NCBI RefSeq assembly: GCF_001696715.1
Contig: NZ_MBFM01000002.1
Span: 1-64,000 of the forward strand
Source of the DNA: Thauera phenolivorans
GTDB lineage: Bacteria; Pseudomonadota; Gammaproteobacteria; Burkholderiales; Rhodocyclaceae
Direction of reading: 5' to 3'
DNA: 64,000 nt
Shown: one piece after another, positions 9,032 to 17,072 of the stretch
How the letters are laid out: each line of letters begins with the position of its first letter
Position numbering within the stretch: the first letter of the stretch is position 1
The notes under the pieces: model-generated
Seen by the model: the letters and a program-made list of their open reading frames with translations, nothing else
Told to the model about the DNA's origin: nothing
Database searches by the model: none
Translations under genes and position numbers: made by a program

Positions 9032-9588
9032 GAGCGCTCCGTGGCGGCGTCCGCGGCGAGCTTGCCGCGCCAGTAGCGCCACGCCATGAGGGCGAACAAC
9101 GCGCCCATGATGAGGAAGAAGCCGATGCTCTGCCAGAAGGCGTGCGGGTCGGTGGCGAGCAGGTAGTCGCGCGGCGGGCGAACGAAATGCACCTTGCCTT
9201 CGATCAGGCCGCGGATCGCCGCGGCGAGCAGCGCAAGCGCAGGGGAAAACCACACCAGCAGTCCGCCGGCGACGATGCCGCGGTCGAGCAGGGGGCTCGG
9301 CCGGCTGCGCGGCAGGTAGACGCTCTCGACGCCGTGCCAGACTGCGAGCAGGAAGCCGATCGCCGCCGCCAGCGGGGTGAGCGCGAGCACCGCGCCGAGC
9401 AGGGTGGCAGCGAGCATGAACACGGCACCTTCGAGCGGCAGGATCCGGGCCCAGATGGGTTCGAGACGGCTGAAGAGCAGGTAGGAGAGCGGCAGCGCGA
9501 CGAGGAAAATGACGAAGGCGCGGGCAGCGCGGCGACGGGCGGCGTCACCGGCGGTGCCGACGAGCGGCGCGGGAGCGGAAGCGGACAT
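9028..9588 (-). CDS. Hypothetical four-TM membrane protein
   Basis: About 186 residues with four clear hydrophobic segments: FVIFLVALPLSYLLF, a long AVFMLAATLLGAVLAL stretch, GIVAGGLLVWFSPALALLA and FFLIMGALFALMAW. I do not recognise the family. Its stop overlaps the MATE start, so it is translated just upstream of that exporter. An alternative ATG at 9606 would add six residues. The start at 9588 gives the Ser/Ala-rich N-terminus MSASAPAPL. No catalytic motif is seen; it may be an accessory membrane protein of unknown role. Confidence 0.7.
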   Translation of the reverse strand: MSASAPAPLVGTAGDAARRRAARAFVIFLVALPLSYLLFSRLEPIWARILPLEGAVFMLAATLLGAVLALTPLAAAIGFLLAVWHGVESVYLPRSRPSPLLDRGIVAGGLLVWFSPALALLAAAIRGLIEGKVHFVRPPRDYLLATDPHAFWQSIGFFLIMGALFALMAWRYWRGKLAADAATERS

Positions 9589-9752
9589 GGTTCTCGATGC
9601 GGCCACGCGGGCCAGCCGGCAGCGGGCTGCCGTGCCGCGGGCGGAAAACGGAAGGGGCGGTTGCGGTGCAGCAGTGTACTACGTCCGGTCCGCGGCGGCG
9701 GTGCGCGCGGCCCCGACGCGGTGGTCGCTGCTGCTACCCGGGCACTGCGCGA

Positions 9753-11189
9753 TCAGCCGAAATAACCATGGAGGTACCAGCCGCCGGGTGGGTCGAGCTC
9801 GCGGAACACCCACCACATGGCATCGCCCGGGCCGCGGGCGAGGTAGTAGTCGCGCCGGATCTCGGCCTCGTCCCACCAGCCACTCTCGATGCGTTCCGGT
9901 CCGCTGAGCAGGGCGACAGACGACGGCCGCAAGGCCTTCGGCTGCGGCAGCAGCCATAGGGGGCGGCAGCGCGGGCCGGACGGCGCGAGGCGGTCCGCCG
10001 CCTTGGCCGCGGGTGATTCGAGCAGCGGATGGACGCCGGCGGCGGGGCGATGATCGGCATGGGCCGACAGCCGGGCCAGCGCCGTGCTGCCGAGGCGGGC
10101 GCGCAGGCGGGCAAGCAGGTGCAGCGCGTTCTCTGCGGCCTCGCCGGGACGCTCGAAGAGCTCGCCGGCGCGGGCGTCGAAGGCGAGCGGCGCGGCCGCC
10201 GACAGCCGCAGTTCGCACACCGCGGCGGGCAGCGCGAGAGCCGCAAGGTGTTCGCGCGCGAGCAGGGTGAGTCGTGCCTCGTCGCGGCAGGGCGTGCCGG
10301 TGACGATCTCGAGCACCGTCGGCGGCCGGTGCTCGTGAAGGAGTTCCAGCCGGCAGTGGTCGATGCCGGCGTGGCGGGCGGTAAGCCAGCCGGCGAGGCC
10401 GGCGAACAGGCGGCGGCAGGCGAACAGCAGCGGCTCGACGCTGTCGGTCGCAAAGCTCAACGGCAGGCGCTGCAGGTAGGTGGGCGGCGCCTCGAACCAG
10501 GGCCTGGGGTCGGGGCGTTCGCCGCGGGCGCGGGCGAGCACGGCGCCGACCGCCTGGGCCTGGCGGCGGGCGAGGCCGGCGGCGGGAAGGCGGCGCACCT
10601 CGCCGATCCGGCCCAGGCCGACGCCCTCGAGCAGATCCAGGGTCGCGCTGTCGACCTCGCCACAGGTGCCGAGCACGCGCAACGGCAGGCGGTCGAGCGC
10701 CGCCCGCCAGTCGTCGCTGCCCGCGGGCACGGCCTCGGCGCAGCGCGCGAACCAGCTCGCCGCGAGCGGGGTGGGGGCGAGCGCGGCATGGGCGCTCAGG
10801 CCGAGGGCCACGAGGCCGTCGTCGACCTCGCGGCGGATCGCTTCCGCGCCACCGAACAGGCGCAGGCTGCCGCCGATCTCCAGCAGCAGGCCGTCATCGC
10901 CGGCGAGGCTGACGCGCGGGGTGAAGGCCCCCGCCCAGGCGGCGAGCTCGGCGAGGGTGCCGGCCTCGAGGCGGGCGTCGCGCATCCGCGCCTGCAGACC
11001 GGGGGCGATCGCACGTGCAGCCGCCACGCTCATGCCGGGGGTGATGCCGGCGGCGCGGGCCTCGCGACCGACCGCGATCAGTCGCGGGCGGACAGGCGAG
11101 TCGGCGAGCGCGAGCAGGCCGGGCGTGGCGTTGCCGCGGGTGAAGACCTGCAGCCCGAGATCGGGGAGGAAGAGGGCCAGCCACAACAT
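9753..11189 (-). CDS. imuB: ImuB, Y-family polymerase-like mutagenesis protein
   Basis: A 478-residue DNA polymerase Y-family-like protein. The N-terminus MLWLALFLPDLGLQVF and the palm/finger region are typical of ImuB, which lacks the acidic catalytic residues of DinB/UmuC and acts as a hub binding the beta clamp, ImuA and DnaE2 in error-prone repair. ATG 11189 starts exactly at the conserved block. It is the third gene of a lexA-imuA-imuB operon, 25 nt after imuA. The usual partner dnaE2 (imuC) does not follow; the next gene is an unrelated membrane protein. Regulation is expected through the LexA box before lexA. Confidence 0.88.
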   Translation of the reverse strand: MLWLALFLPDLGLQVFTRGNATPGLLALADSPVRPRLIAVGREARAAGITPGMSVAAARAIAPGLQARMRDARLEAGTLAELAAWAGAFTPRVSLAGDDGLLLEIGGSLRLFGGAEAIRREVDDGLVALGLSAHAALAPTPLAASWFARCAEAVPAGSDDWRAALDRLPLRVLGTCGEVDSATLDLLEGVGLGRIGEVRRLPAAGLARRQAQAVGAVLARARGERPDPRPWFEAPPTYLQRLPLSFATDSVEPLLFACRRLFAGLAGWLTARHAGIDHCRLELLHEHRPPTVLEIVTGTPCRDEARLTLLAREHLAALALPAAVCELRLSAAAPLAFDARAGELFERPGEAAENALHLLARLRARLGSTALARLSAHADHRPAAGVHPLLESPAAKAADRLAPSGPRCRPLWLLPQPKALRPSSVALLSGPERIESGWWDEAEIRRDYYLARGPGDAMWWVFRELDPPGGWYLHGYFG

Positions 11190-11214
11190 GGCGAGTGAGG
11201 CGCAAGTGGGGGCG

Positions 11215-11934
11215 TCAGCCCGCCTGCAGGCTGGGGGCGACGGCGGTGGGGGCGGGGTGGAAGGGCTGCACGGCGGCGGAGGGCTCCGCCGCCGCGACCA
11301 GGCCGTCATGCACCGGCAGGCGCAGCGGCGCGGTCAGCGGCGGACCGCGCCGCTTGAGGATGTGGATCTCGAGTGCGCCGGGGGCGGCCGACAGCAGCAG
11401 GCGCAGCGGTGCGGGCGAGGCCTGGCGGGCGGCCGCCGGGGGCCGGAACAGGAACAGCGGGGTCGCACCGTCCTCGGCGGCGAGCTGCAGGCGGCGCAGG
11501 CCGGCGCCGTCGATGCGTTGCGGCCAGGCGAGCACCGCGCTGCAGCTGCCGGAGGCGAGGGCCTGGCGGGTCGCCCACAGCGCCTGTTCGGGTCGCGGGG
11601 GATCGAGCAGCAGCAGCCGCTCGAGCGGCACGCCGGCGGCTTCGAGCGCCGCTGCATGGGGCAGCAGCGGGGGGGCGATCCAGGCCAGCCATCGCCCCGC
11701 GCCGATGACGCGCATCAGCGGCAGCAGCAGCGAGAGTTCGCCGATGCCGGGGCGCTCGGCGAGCAGCTCGACGAGCGCGTTCGCAGGCCAGCCGCCGCCG
11801 GGCAGCACGGCGTCGAGGGCGGCGAAGCCGGTCGGCAGCACCGGCCCGCTGCCGGTGGCGAGGCGGTCGCCCCGCCATACCAGACCGGCGTGCAGGACGC
11901 CGTCGGTCGACGCGTGAGAGGCCAGGCTTGACAT
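11215..11934 (-). CDS. imuA: ImuA, SOS mutagenesis protein (RecA/SulA-like)
   Basis: A 239-residue protein of the ImuA (SulA/RecA-like) family, which helps target ImuB/DnaE2 to damaged DNA. The opening LPTGFAALDAVLPGGGWP followed by LVELLAERPGIGEL resembles a degenerate RecA core in the Walker A area; a canonical GxxxxGK(T/S) is not present. It sits 31 nt after lexA and 25 nt before imuB on the same strand, so it should be SOS-induced as part of the lexA transcript. Its Ala/Pro-rich tail is low complexity. Confidence 0.87.
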   Translation of the reverse strand: MSSLASHASTDGVLHAGLVWRGDRLATGSGPVLPTGFAALDAVLPGGGWPANALVELLAERPGIGELSLLLPLMRVIGAGRWLAWIAPPLLPHAAALEAAGVPLERLLLLDPPRPEQALWATRQALASGSCSAVLAWPQRIDGAGLRRLQLAAEDGATPLFLFRPPAAARQASPAPLRLLLSAAPGALEIHILKRRGPPLTAPLRLPVHDGLVAAAEPSAAVQPFHPAPTAVAPSLQAG

Positions 11935-11965
11935 CGGTTCGCTTCCGGCAGGAGAGAGGCCCGGC

Positions 11966-12574
11966 TCAGTGGTCCTTGCGGATCAGGCCGACCATGACGC
12001 CCTCGATCGCCAGCGCCCGTTCGCGGGTGTCGACCACGATTGGCTCGAAGTCGGGATTGGCCGGCTGCAGCTCCACGATCGGGCCCTTGCGCTGGAAGGT
12101 CTTGACGGTGACGTCGTCGTCCACCCGGGCGATGACGATCTGGCCGTTGCGTGCTTCGGCGGCGCGGTGCACCGCGATCAGGTCGCCGTCGAGAATGCCG
12201 GCGTCGCGCATGCTCAGGCCCCGCACTCGCAGCAGGTAGTCGGCGCGCGGCGAGAACAGCGCGGGATCGAGCTGGTAGCGCGCCTCGACATGCTCGGCGG
12301 CGAGGATCGGGCTGCCGGCGGCGACCCTGCCGACCAGCGGCAGGCCGAGCGCTTCGGCGAGGCGGATACCGCGCGCACGACCTTCCTCGAGCATGATCGC
12401 GCCCTTGGCGGCGAGCGCGCGCAGATGGGTTTCGGCCGCATTGGGCGAGCGGAAGCCGAACGCGGTGCACACTTCGGCGCGGGTCGGCGGGCGGCCTTCG
12501 CGCTCGACGGTGACGCGGATGAAATCGAGGATTTCCTGCTGGCGGGCGGTGAGGTGTTCGCTGCGGCTGCTCAT
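11966..12574 (-). CDS. lexA: LexA repressor
   Basis: A 202-residue SOS repressor and self-cleaving protease. An N-terminal winged helix ([26 protein letters not shown]) is followed by the S24 peptidase domain. The autocleavage site is Ala86-Gly87 (GRVAAGSP), with catalytic Ser121 (RGLSMRDAG) and Lys158 (TVKTF). The start has a GGAG ribosome-binding site 6 nt upstream. A perfect LexA box overlaps its promoter, showing autoregulation. imuA and imuB follow in the same direction, giving a damage-inducible mutagenesis cassette. Confidence 0.96.
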   Translation of the reverse strand: MSSRSEHLTARQQEILDFIRVTVEREGRPPTRAEVCTAFGFRSPNAAETHLRALAAKGAIMLEEGRARGIRLAEALGLPLVGRVAAGSPILAAEHVEARYQLDPALFSPRADYLLRVRGLSMRDAGILDGDLIAVHRAAEARNGQIVIARVDDDVTVKTFQRKGPIVELQPANPDFEPIVVDTRERALAIEGVMVGLIRKDH

Positions 12575-12593
12575 GTCGGGCTCCGGATATATG

Positions 12594-12609
12594 CTGTAAT
12601 TTTAAACAG
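12594..12609 (-). promoter_or_regulatory. LexA (SOS) box of the lexA-imuAB operon
   Basis: CTGT-N8-ACAG with a TTAAAATT core: a perfect match to the LexA operator of gamma- and betaproteobacteria. It covers the -10 element TAAAAT (12599-12604); a TTGCGC -35 lies at 12621-12626 with a 16-bp spacer, so LexA binding would block RNA polymerase. Confidence 0.93.
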
Positions 12610-12641
12610 CTTTCCGGGATGCGCAAGGCGCGCGAGAAAAA

Positions 12642-13649
12642 TCACGGCACCAGCACCGCCGCCCCCTGCAGCTGGCCGCGGCGCAGGCGCTCGAGTGCGG
12701 CGTTGGCCTCGGCGAGGGGGAAGCGCGTGACCTCGGTGCGCACCGGCACGCGAGGTGCGAGCGCGAGGAAGGCCTCGCCGTCGTGGCGGGTGAGGTTGGC
12801 GACCGAGCGGATCTGGCGCTCGCCCCACAGGATCGCGTACGGGAAGGACGGGATGTCGCTCATGTGGATGCCACCGCAGACGACGATGCCGCCCTTGCTT
12901 ACCGCGCGCAGGGCCGCCGGCACGTGTTCGCCGGCGGGGGCGAAGAGCAGCGCGGCGTCGAGCGCGGCGGGCGGCGTCTCGTCGGCGGCGCCCGCCCAGC
13001 GGGCGCCGAGCCGGCGCGCGAAGTCCTGGCTGTCGCGGTCGCCGGGCCGGGTGAAGGCGAACACCTCGCGCCCCTGCCAGGTGGCGACCTGGGCGACGAT
13101 GTGGGCGGCGGCGCCGAAGCCGTAGATGCCGATGCGCTGCGCGTCGCCGGCCATCGACAGGGTGCGGTAGCCGATCAGGCCGGCGCACAGCAGCGGGGCG
13201 GCCGCGGCGGCGTCGGCGGCCTCATCGACCGGAAAGCAGTAGCGCGCATCGGCCACCGTGTATTCGGCGTAACCGCCGTGGATCTGGTAGCCGGTGAAGC
13301 GCGCCTGGTCGCACAGGTTCTCGCGCCCGCTGCTGCAGTAGCGGCAGTGGCCGCAGGTCCAGCCCAGCCAGGGCACCCCGAGCCGCGCGCCGACGGCGAT
13401 GCCTTTCACGCCCTCACCGCAGGCCACCGCGCGGCCGACGATCTCGTGACCGGGAATCACCGGCAGCAGCGGATCGGGCAGCTCGCCGTCGATCAGGTGC
13501 AGGTCGGTGCGGCACACGCCGCAGGCCTCGACCTCGAGGAGTACCTGGCCCGGGCCGGGGCGGGGCACCGGCAGCTCGGCGGCACGCAGCGGCTGGCCGA
13601 CGCGCTCGAACAGCATAGCGTGCATGCGTTCGGGAAGGGATGCGGACAT
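12642..13649 (-). CDS. Zinc-dependent alcohol dehydrogenase
   Basis: A 335-residue medium-chain dehydrogenase (GroES-like plus Rossmann fold) that oxidises alcohols or reduces aldehydes with NAD(P). Catalytic zinc ligands are in CGVCRTDLH and GHEIVG; the structural zinc lobe is CGHCRYCSSGRENLC with four Cys. The nucleotide-binding glycine motif is in GIYGFGAAAH. A strong AGGAGG site lies 7 nt upstream of ATG 13649. It most resembles the AdhA/AdhP subgroup. It is encoded on the same strand upstream of lexA but lies outside the SOS promoter. Substrate not determinable. Confidence 0.9.
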   Translation of the reverse strand: MSASLPERMHAMLFERVGQPLRAAELPVPRPGPGQVLLEVEACGVCRTDLHLIDGELPDPLLPVIPGHEIVGRAVACGEGVKGIAVGARLGVPWLGWTCGHCRYCSSGRENLCDQARFTGYQIHGGYAEYTVADARYCFPVDEAADAAAAAPLLCAGLIGYRTLSMAGDAQRIGIYGFGAAAHIVAQVATWQGREVFAFTRPGDRDSQDFARRLGARWAGAADETPPAALDAALLFAPAGEHVPAALRAVSKGGIVVCGGIHMSDIPSFPYAILWGERQIRSVANLTRHDGEAFLALAPRVPVRTEVTRFPLAEANAALERLRRGQLQGAAVLVP

Positions 13650-13859
13650 GGCGACCTCCTTTGTTCTCGGCGGATCGATGATGCGCTGCGACTTGAGCCC
13701 CGGGCGCATCTGGGCTATTGATGCGGCTGCTTTGCAAATCCATGCGGATCATGCGCCCCGCGAGCGGCGACGGGGCGACGGGGCGACGGGCCGGCGGGAC
13801 GATCCCGGTAGAGTTCGCCCGGCCTCTCGGCTAGAATCCGCCCACGTCAGGGAGAACCC

Positions 13860-14351
13860 ATGCTTCAGAGCGGAGACATCGCCCCCGTATTTTCACTGCC
13901 GGACGCCGACATGGAGATTTTCGATCTCGCGTCCGCCCTCGGCAAGCAACATGTGGTCCTCTATTTCTACCCGCGGGACAAGACGCCGGGATGCACGCTT
14001 CAGGCCGCCGACTTCAGCGACCATGAAGACGATTTCGCCCGTCATGACTGCATCGTCGTCGGGGTCAGCCCGGACGACTGCCTGACCCATGCCGAATTCC
14101 GTGACCAGGAAGGCCTTTCGGTCCGCCTGCTGTCGGACAGCGACACCGATGTGTGCAAGCTGTACCAGGTCTGGCGCGAGAAGGAGGTCGATGGGGTGAA
14201 GAAGATGGGCGTGCGGCGGTCGACTTTCGTCATCGACAAGGACGGCGTCATCCGCCACGCACTCTACGACGTCGCGCCCCGCGGTCACGTGGCCGCGGTA
14301 TTCGAACTGGTCAAGGAACTTGGAAAGAAGCCATGCAAAATGAAATCGTGA
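13860..14351 (+). CDS. bcp: Thioredoxin-dependent peroxiredoxin, Bcp/PrxQ type
   Basis: A 163-residue thiol peroxidase that reduces H2O2 and organic hydroperoxides with thioredoxin. The peroxidatic Cys is Cys45 in PRDKTPGCTLQAADF. The resolving Cys that E. coli-type Bcp carries at position 50 is Ala here; Cys64 or Cys74 could take that role, or the enzyme may work as a 1-Cys type. The 3' end overlaps the start of slyD by 19 nt, so the two are likely cotranscribed. Confidence 0.92.
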   Translation: MLQSGDIAPVFSLPDADMEIFDLASALGKQHVVLYFYPRDKTPGCTLQAADFSDHEDDFARHDCIVVGVSPDDCLTHAEFRDQEGLSVRLLSDSDTDVCKLYQVWREKEVDGVKKMGVRRSTFVIDKDGVIRHALYDVAPRGHVAAVFELVKELGKKPCKMKS

Positions 14352-14818
14352 AGAACACCGTGGTCACGCTCAACTACACCGTGCGCGACCCCGATGGCGC
14401 GATCATCGACGACGGCCACCACCCGCTGGTCTACCTGCACGGCGGCTACGATGGCATCTTCCCGCTCATCGAGGAGACGCTGCACGGCAAGAAGCTGGGC
14501 GAGCAGCTCACCGTCAAGCTGCAGCCCGAAGACGCCTTCGGCGACTACGATGAGGAGCTGGTGCTGGTCGAGGACGCCAAGCTGTTCCCGGAGAACATCG
14601 AGGTCGGCATGTCCTTCGAGCGCGTCTCCGACGACGGCGAGGAGGAGATGATCTACCGCATCACCGACATCGCCGACGGCAAGGTCGTGGTCGATGGCAA
14701 CCACCCGCTCGCGGGCGTCGCCCTGGTGTTCGACCTCACCGTCGCCGAGATCCGCCCGGCCACCGCCGAGGAGATCGGCCACGGCCACGTGCATGGCGAG
14801 GGCGGCCACCACCACTGA
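14333..14818 (+). CDS. slyD: FKBP-type peptidyl-prolyl isomerase, SlyD-like
   Basis: A 161-residue prolyl isomerase/chaperone. The FKBP core (VTLNYTVRDPDGAIID, PEDAFGDYDEELV) is interrupted by the insert-in-flap chaperone domain. The C-terminus is histidine-rich (GHGHVHGEGGHHH), the metal-binding tail that lets SlyD deliver nickel to hydrogenase or urease in other bacteria. ATG 14333 lies within the end of bcp. A hairpin terminator follows directly. Confidence 0.92.
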   Translation: MQNEIVKNTVVTLNYTVRDPDGAIIDDGHHPLVYLHGGYDGIFPLIEETLHGKKLGEQLTVKLQPEDAFGDYDEELVLVEDAKLFPENIEVGMSFERVSDDGEEEMIYRITDIADGKVVVDGNHPLAGVALVFDLTVAEIRPATAEEIGHGHVHGEGGHHH

Positions 14819-14826
14819 TCCCGACG

Positions 14827-14848
14827 GGGCCGCATCGCGGCCCTTTCT
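14827..14848 (+). terminator. Terminator after slyD
   Basis: GGGCCGC-ATC-GCGGCCC followed by TTTCT. A second, larger GC hairpin (9-bp arms at 14855-14863 and 14878-14886) follows just downstream. Confidence 0.75.
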
Positions 14849-14947
14849 CCTGACGGGCCGGGCACCCTCCCGGGGGCGCCCGGCCCGGCTTCGTTTCTCC
14901 GGCTTCGTTCTTTTTCACTCCGCGCTTCCACCGACTCCCACTTCGCC

Positions 14948-17047
14948 ATGACCGCCTCCCAGCCCCCGGCGCCGCCCCCTGTTGGAGCGCCCCTGCTCGA
15001 GGTCTCCCGCCTGAGCGTCAGCATCGACACCGCCGCCGGGGAGGTGCGTCCGGTCGAGGGCGTCGGCTTCAGCATCGCCGCGGGGGAGACCTTCGCCCTG
15101 CTCGGCGAGTCGGGCTGCGGCAAGTCGATGACCGCGCTGGCGGTGACGCGCCTGCTGCCCGACGGCGGCCGTATCGCCGCGGGCGAGGTCCGGCTCGGCG
15201 GCGAGGATCTGCTGCGCCTGCCCGAGGCGGCGATGCGCGGCGTGCGCGGCGGGCGCATCGGCATGATCTTCCAGGAGCCGTCGACCAGCCTCAACCCGGT
15301 GATGACGGTCGGCGCACAGATCGGCGAGGTGCTCGCTCTCCACGGCGGCGACGACGCCTCGATCGCGGCGCGCTCGCTCGCGCTACTCGAGGCGGTCGGC
15401 ATTCCCGACCCGGCGCGCCGTCTCGGCGAGTATCCCTTCCAGTTTTCCGGCGGCATGAAGCAGCGGGTGATGATCGCGATCGCGCTCGCGGGTTCGCCCG
15501 AACTGCTGGTGGCCGACGAACCGACCACCGCGCTCGACGTCACCATCCAGGCCCAGGTCCTCGACCTGCTGGCGCGGCTGCAGGCCGAGCATGGGATGGG
15601 CATGCTGCTGATCACGCACGACCTCGGCGTGGTCGCGCGCATGGCGCACCGCGTCGGCGTCATGTATGCCGGTGAGCTGGTCGAGACCGGCCCGCGCGAG
15701 GCCTTCTTCGCCGCGCCGCTCCATCCCTATTCGCGCAAGCTGTTCGACGCGCTGCCGACCGCGGCCCAGCGCGGCTCGCCACTCGATGCGCCGATCGGCA
15801 GCGTGCCGCCACTCGATCGGCACTTCCACGGCTGCCGCTTCGTCGAACGCTGCCCCTCGGCCTTCGACCGCTGCGACGACGAGGCGCCGACCTGGCGTCA
15901 GCTCGGCGCGCAGCGGGTGCGCTGCCATCTCTACGACGAGGTCGCGGTGCCGCGCCCGCTCGGTCGCCGCGCCGCCGGCGCCGGCGAGGCGAGTTCTTCG
16001 CGGCGCGCCAAGCCGGTGATCGAGGTGCGCGACCTGGCGGTGCATTTCCCGGTGCGAAAGGGCCTGCTCAAGCGGGTGGAGGGCATGGTGAAGGCGGTCG
16101 ATGGCGTCAGCCTCGAACTGCTGCCGGGCCGCACCCTCGCCCTCGTCGGCGAGTCGGGCTGCGGCAAGACCACGGTGGGCAAGGCCATCCTGCGCCTGAT
16201 CGAGCCGAACGACGGCGAGGTCGTGGTCGACGGCGAGGACGTGCTCGCGCTGCCGCAGTCGGCGCTGCGGCCGATGCGGCGCGCGGTGCAGATGGTGTTC
16301 CAGGACCCGTTCGCCTCGCTCAATCCGCGCATGCGGGTCGGCGAGATCCTCGCCGAGGGCATGGCCAGCCTCGGCGTGGGCGCGGACGAGGCCGAGCGTC
16401 AGCGCATCATCGAGACCCTGCTCGAACGGGTCGGGCTGGCGCCGGCGATGCGCTGGCGCTATCCGCACGAGTTCTCGGGGGGACAGCGCCAGCGCATCGC
16501 GATCGCACGCGCGCTGGCGGTGTCGCCGCGGGTCATCATCTGCGACGAGCCGACCAGCGCGCTCGACGTCTCGGTGCAGGCGCAGCTGCTGAACCTGATG
16601 CGCGAGCTGCAGCACGAACGCGGCCTCGCCTACCTGTTCATCACCCACAACCTGGCAGTGGTGGATTACCTCGCCGACGACGTCGCGGTGATGTACCTCG
16701 GCCGTATCGTCGAGCGCGGCCCGGCCGCGCGCGTGCTGCGCTCGCCCGCCCATCCCTATACCCGCGCGCTGCTCGCGGCGGTGCCGCGGATCGAGGTCGG
16801 GGAGCGGGAGACCGAGCCCGCCCTGGTTGGCGAGGAGGCTGAAGCGCTGCCGGTGCGCGACGCCGCGCTGTCGCTGGCGGGTAGCGCGAACGAGCTGCCC
16901 TCACCGCTCAAGCCCCCTCCGGGGTGCCACTTCCATCCGCGCTGTCCGCGCGCGAGCGACATCTGCCGCATCCGCTATCCGGCCGAGGACTCGCTCGGCG
17001 GCGGTCACGCGGTGCGCTGCCACTGGCCGCACGAGCACGCCTACTAG
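14948..17047 (+). CDS. Fused dipeptide/oligopeptide ABC transporter ATPase (two ATPase domains)
   Basis: A 699-residue protein with two complete ABC ATPase modules, equivalent to a DppD-DppF fusion (YejF/GsiA-like). Walker A motifs GESGCGKSMTAL (near residue 57) and GESGCGKTTVGK (near 400) are each followed by a signature motif (FSGGMKQR; FSGGQRQR) and a Walker B LLVADEPTTALD or IICDEPTSALD. Each half ends in the Cys-rich oligo_HPY-type segment (CRFVERCPSAFDRC; CHFHPRCPRASDIC). No permease or binding protein gene is adjacent, so its partners are encoded elsewhere or it serves several systems. Confidence 0.93.
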   Translation: MTASQPPAPPPVGAPLLEVSRLSVSIDTAAGEVRPVEGVGFSIAAGETFALLGESGCGKSMTALAVTRLLPDGGRIAAGEVRLGGEDLLRLPEAAMRGVRGGRIGMIFQEPSTSLNPVMTVGAQIGEVLALHGGDDASIAARSLALLEAVGIPDPARRLGEYPFQFSGGMKQRVMIAIALAGSPELLVADEPTTALDVTIQAQVLDLLARLQAEHGMGMLLITHDLGVVARMAHRVGVMYAGELVETGPREAFFAAPLHPYSRKLFDALPTAAQRGSPLDAPIGSVPPLDRHFHGCRFVERCPSAFDRCDDEAPTWRQLGAQRVRCHLYDEVAVPRPLGRRAAGAGEASSSRRAKPVIEVRDLAVHFPVRKGLLKRVEGMVKAVDGVSLELLPGRTLALVGESGCGKTTVGKAILRLIEPNDGEVVVDGEDVLALPQSALRPMRRAVQMVFQDPFASLNPRMRVGEILAEGMASLGVGADEAERQRIIETLLERVGLAPAMRWRYPHEFSGGQRQRIAIARALAVSPRVIICDEPTSALDVSVQAQLLNLMRELQHERGLAYLFITHNLAVVDYLADDVAVMYLGRIVERGPAARVLRSPAHPYTRALLAAVPRIEVGERETEPALVGEEAEALPVRDAALSLAGSANELPSPLKPPPGCHFHPRCPRASDICRIRYPAEDSLGGGHAVRCHWPHEHAY

Positions 17048-17072
17048 GCACGCAGGCGCGGTTCTTTGCCGC

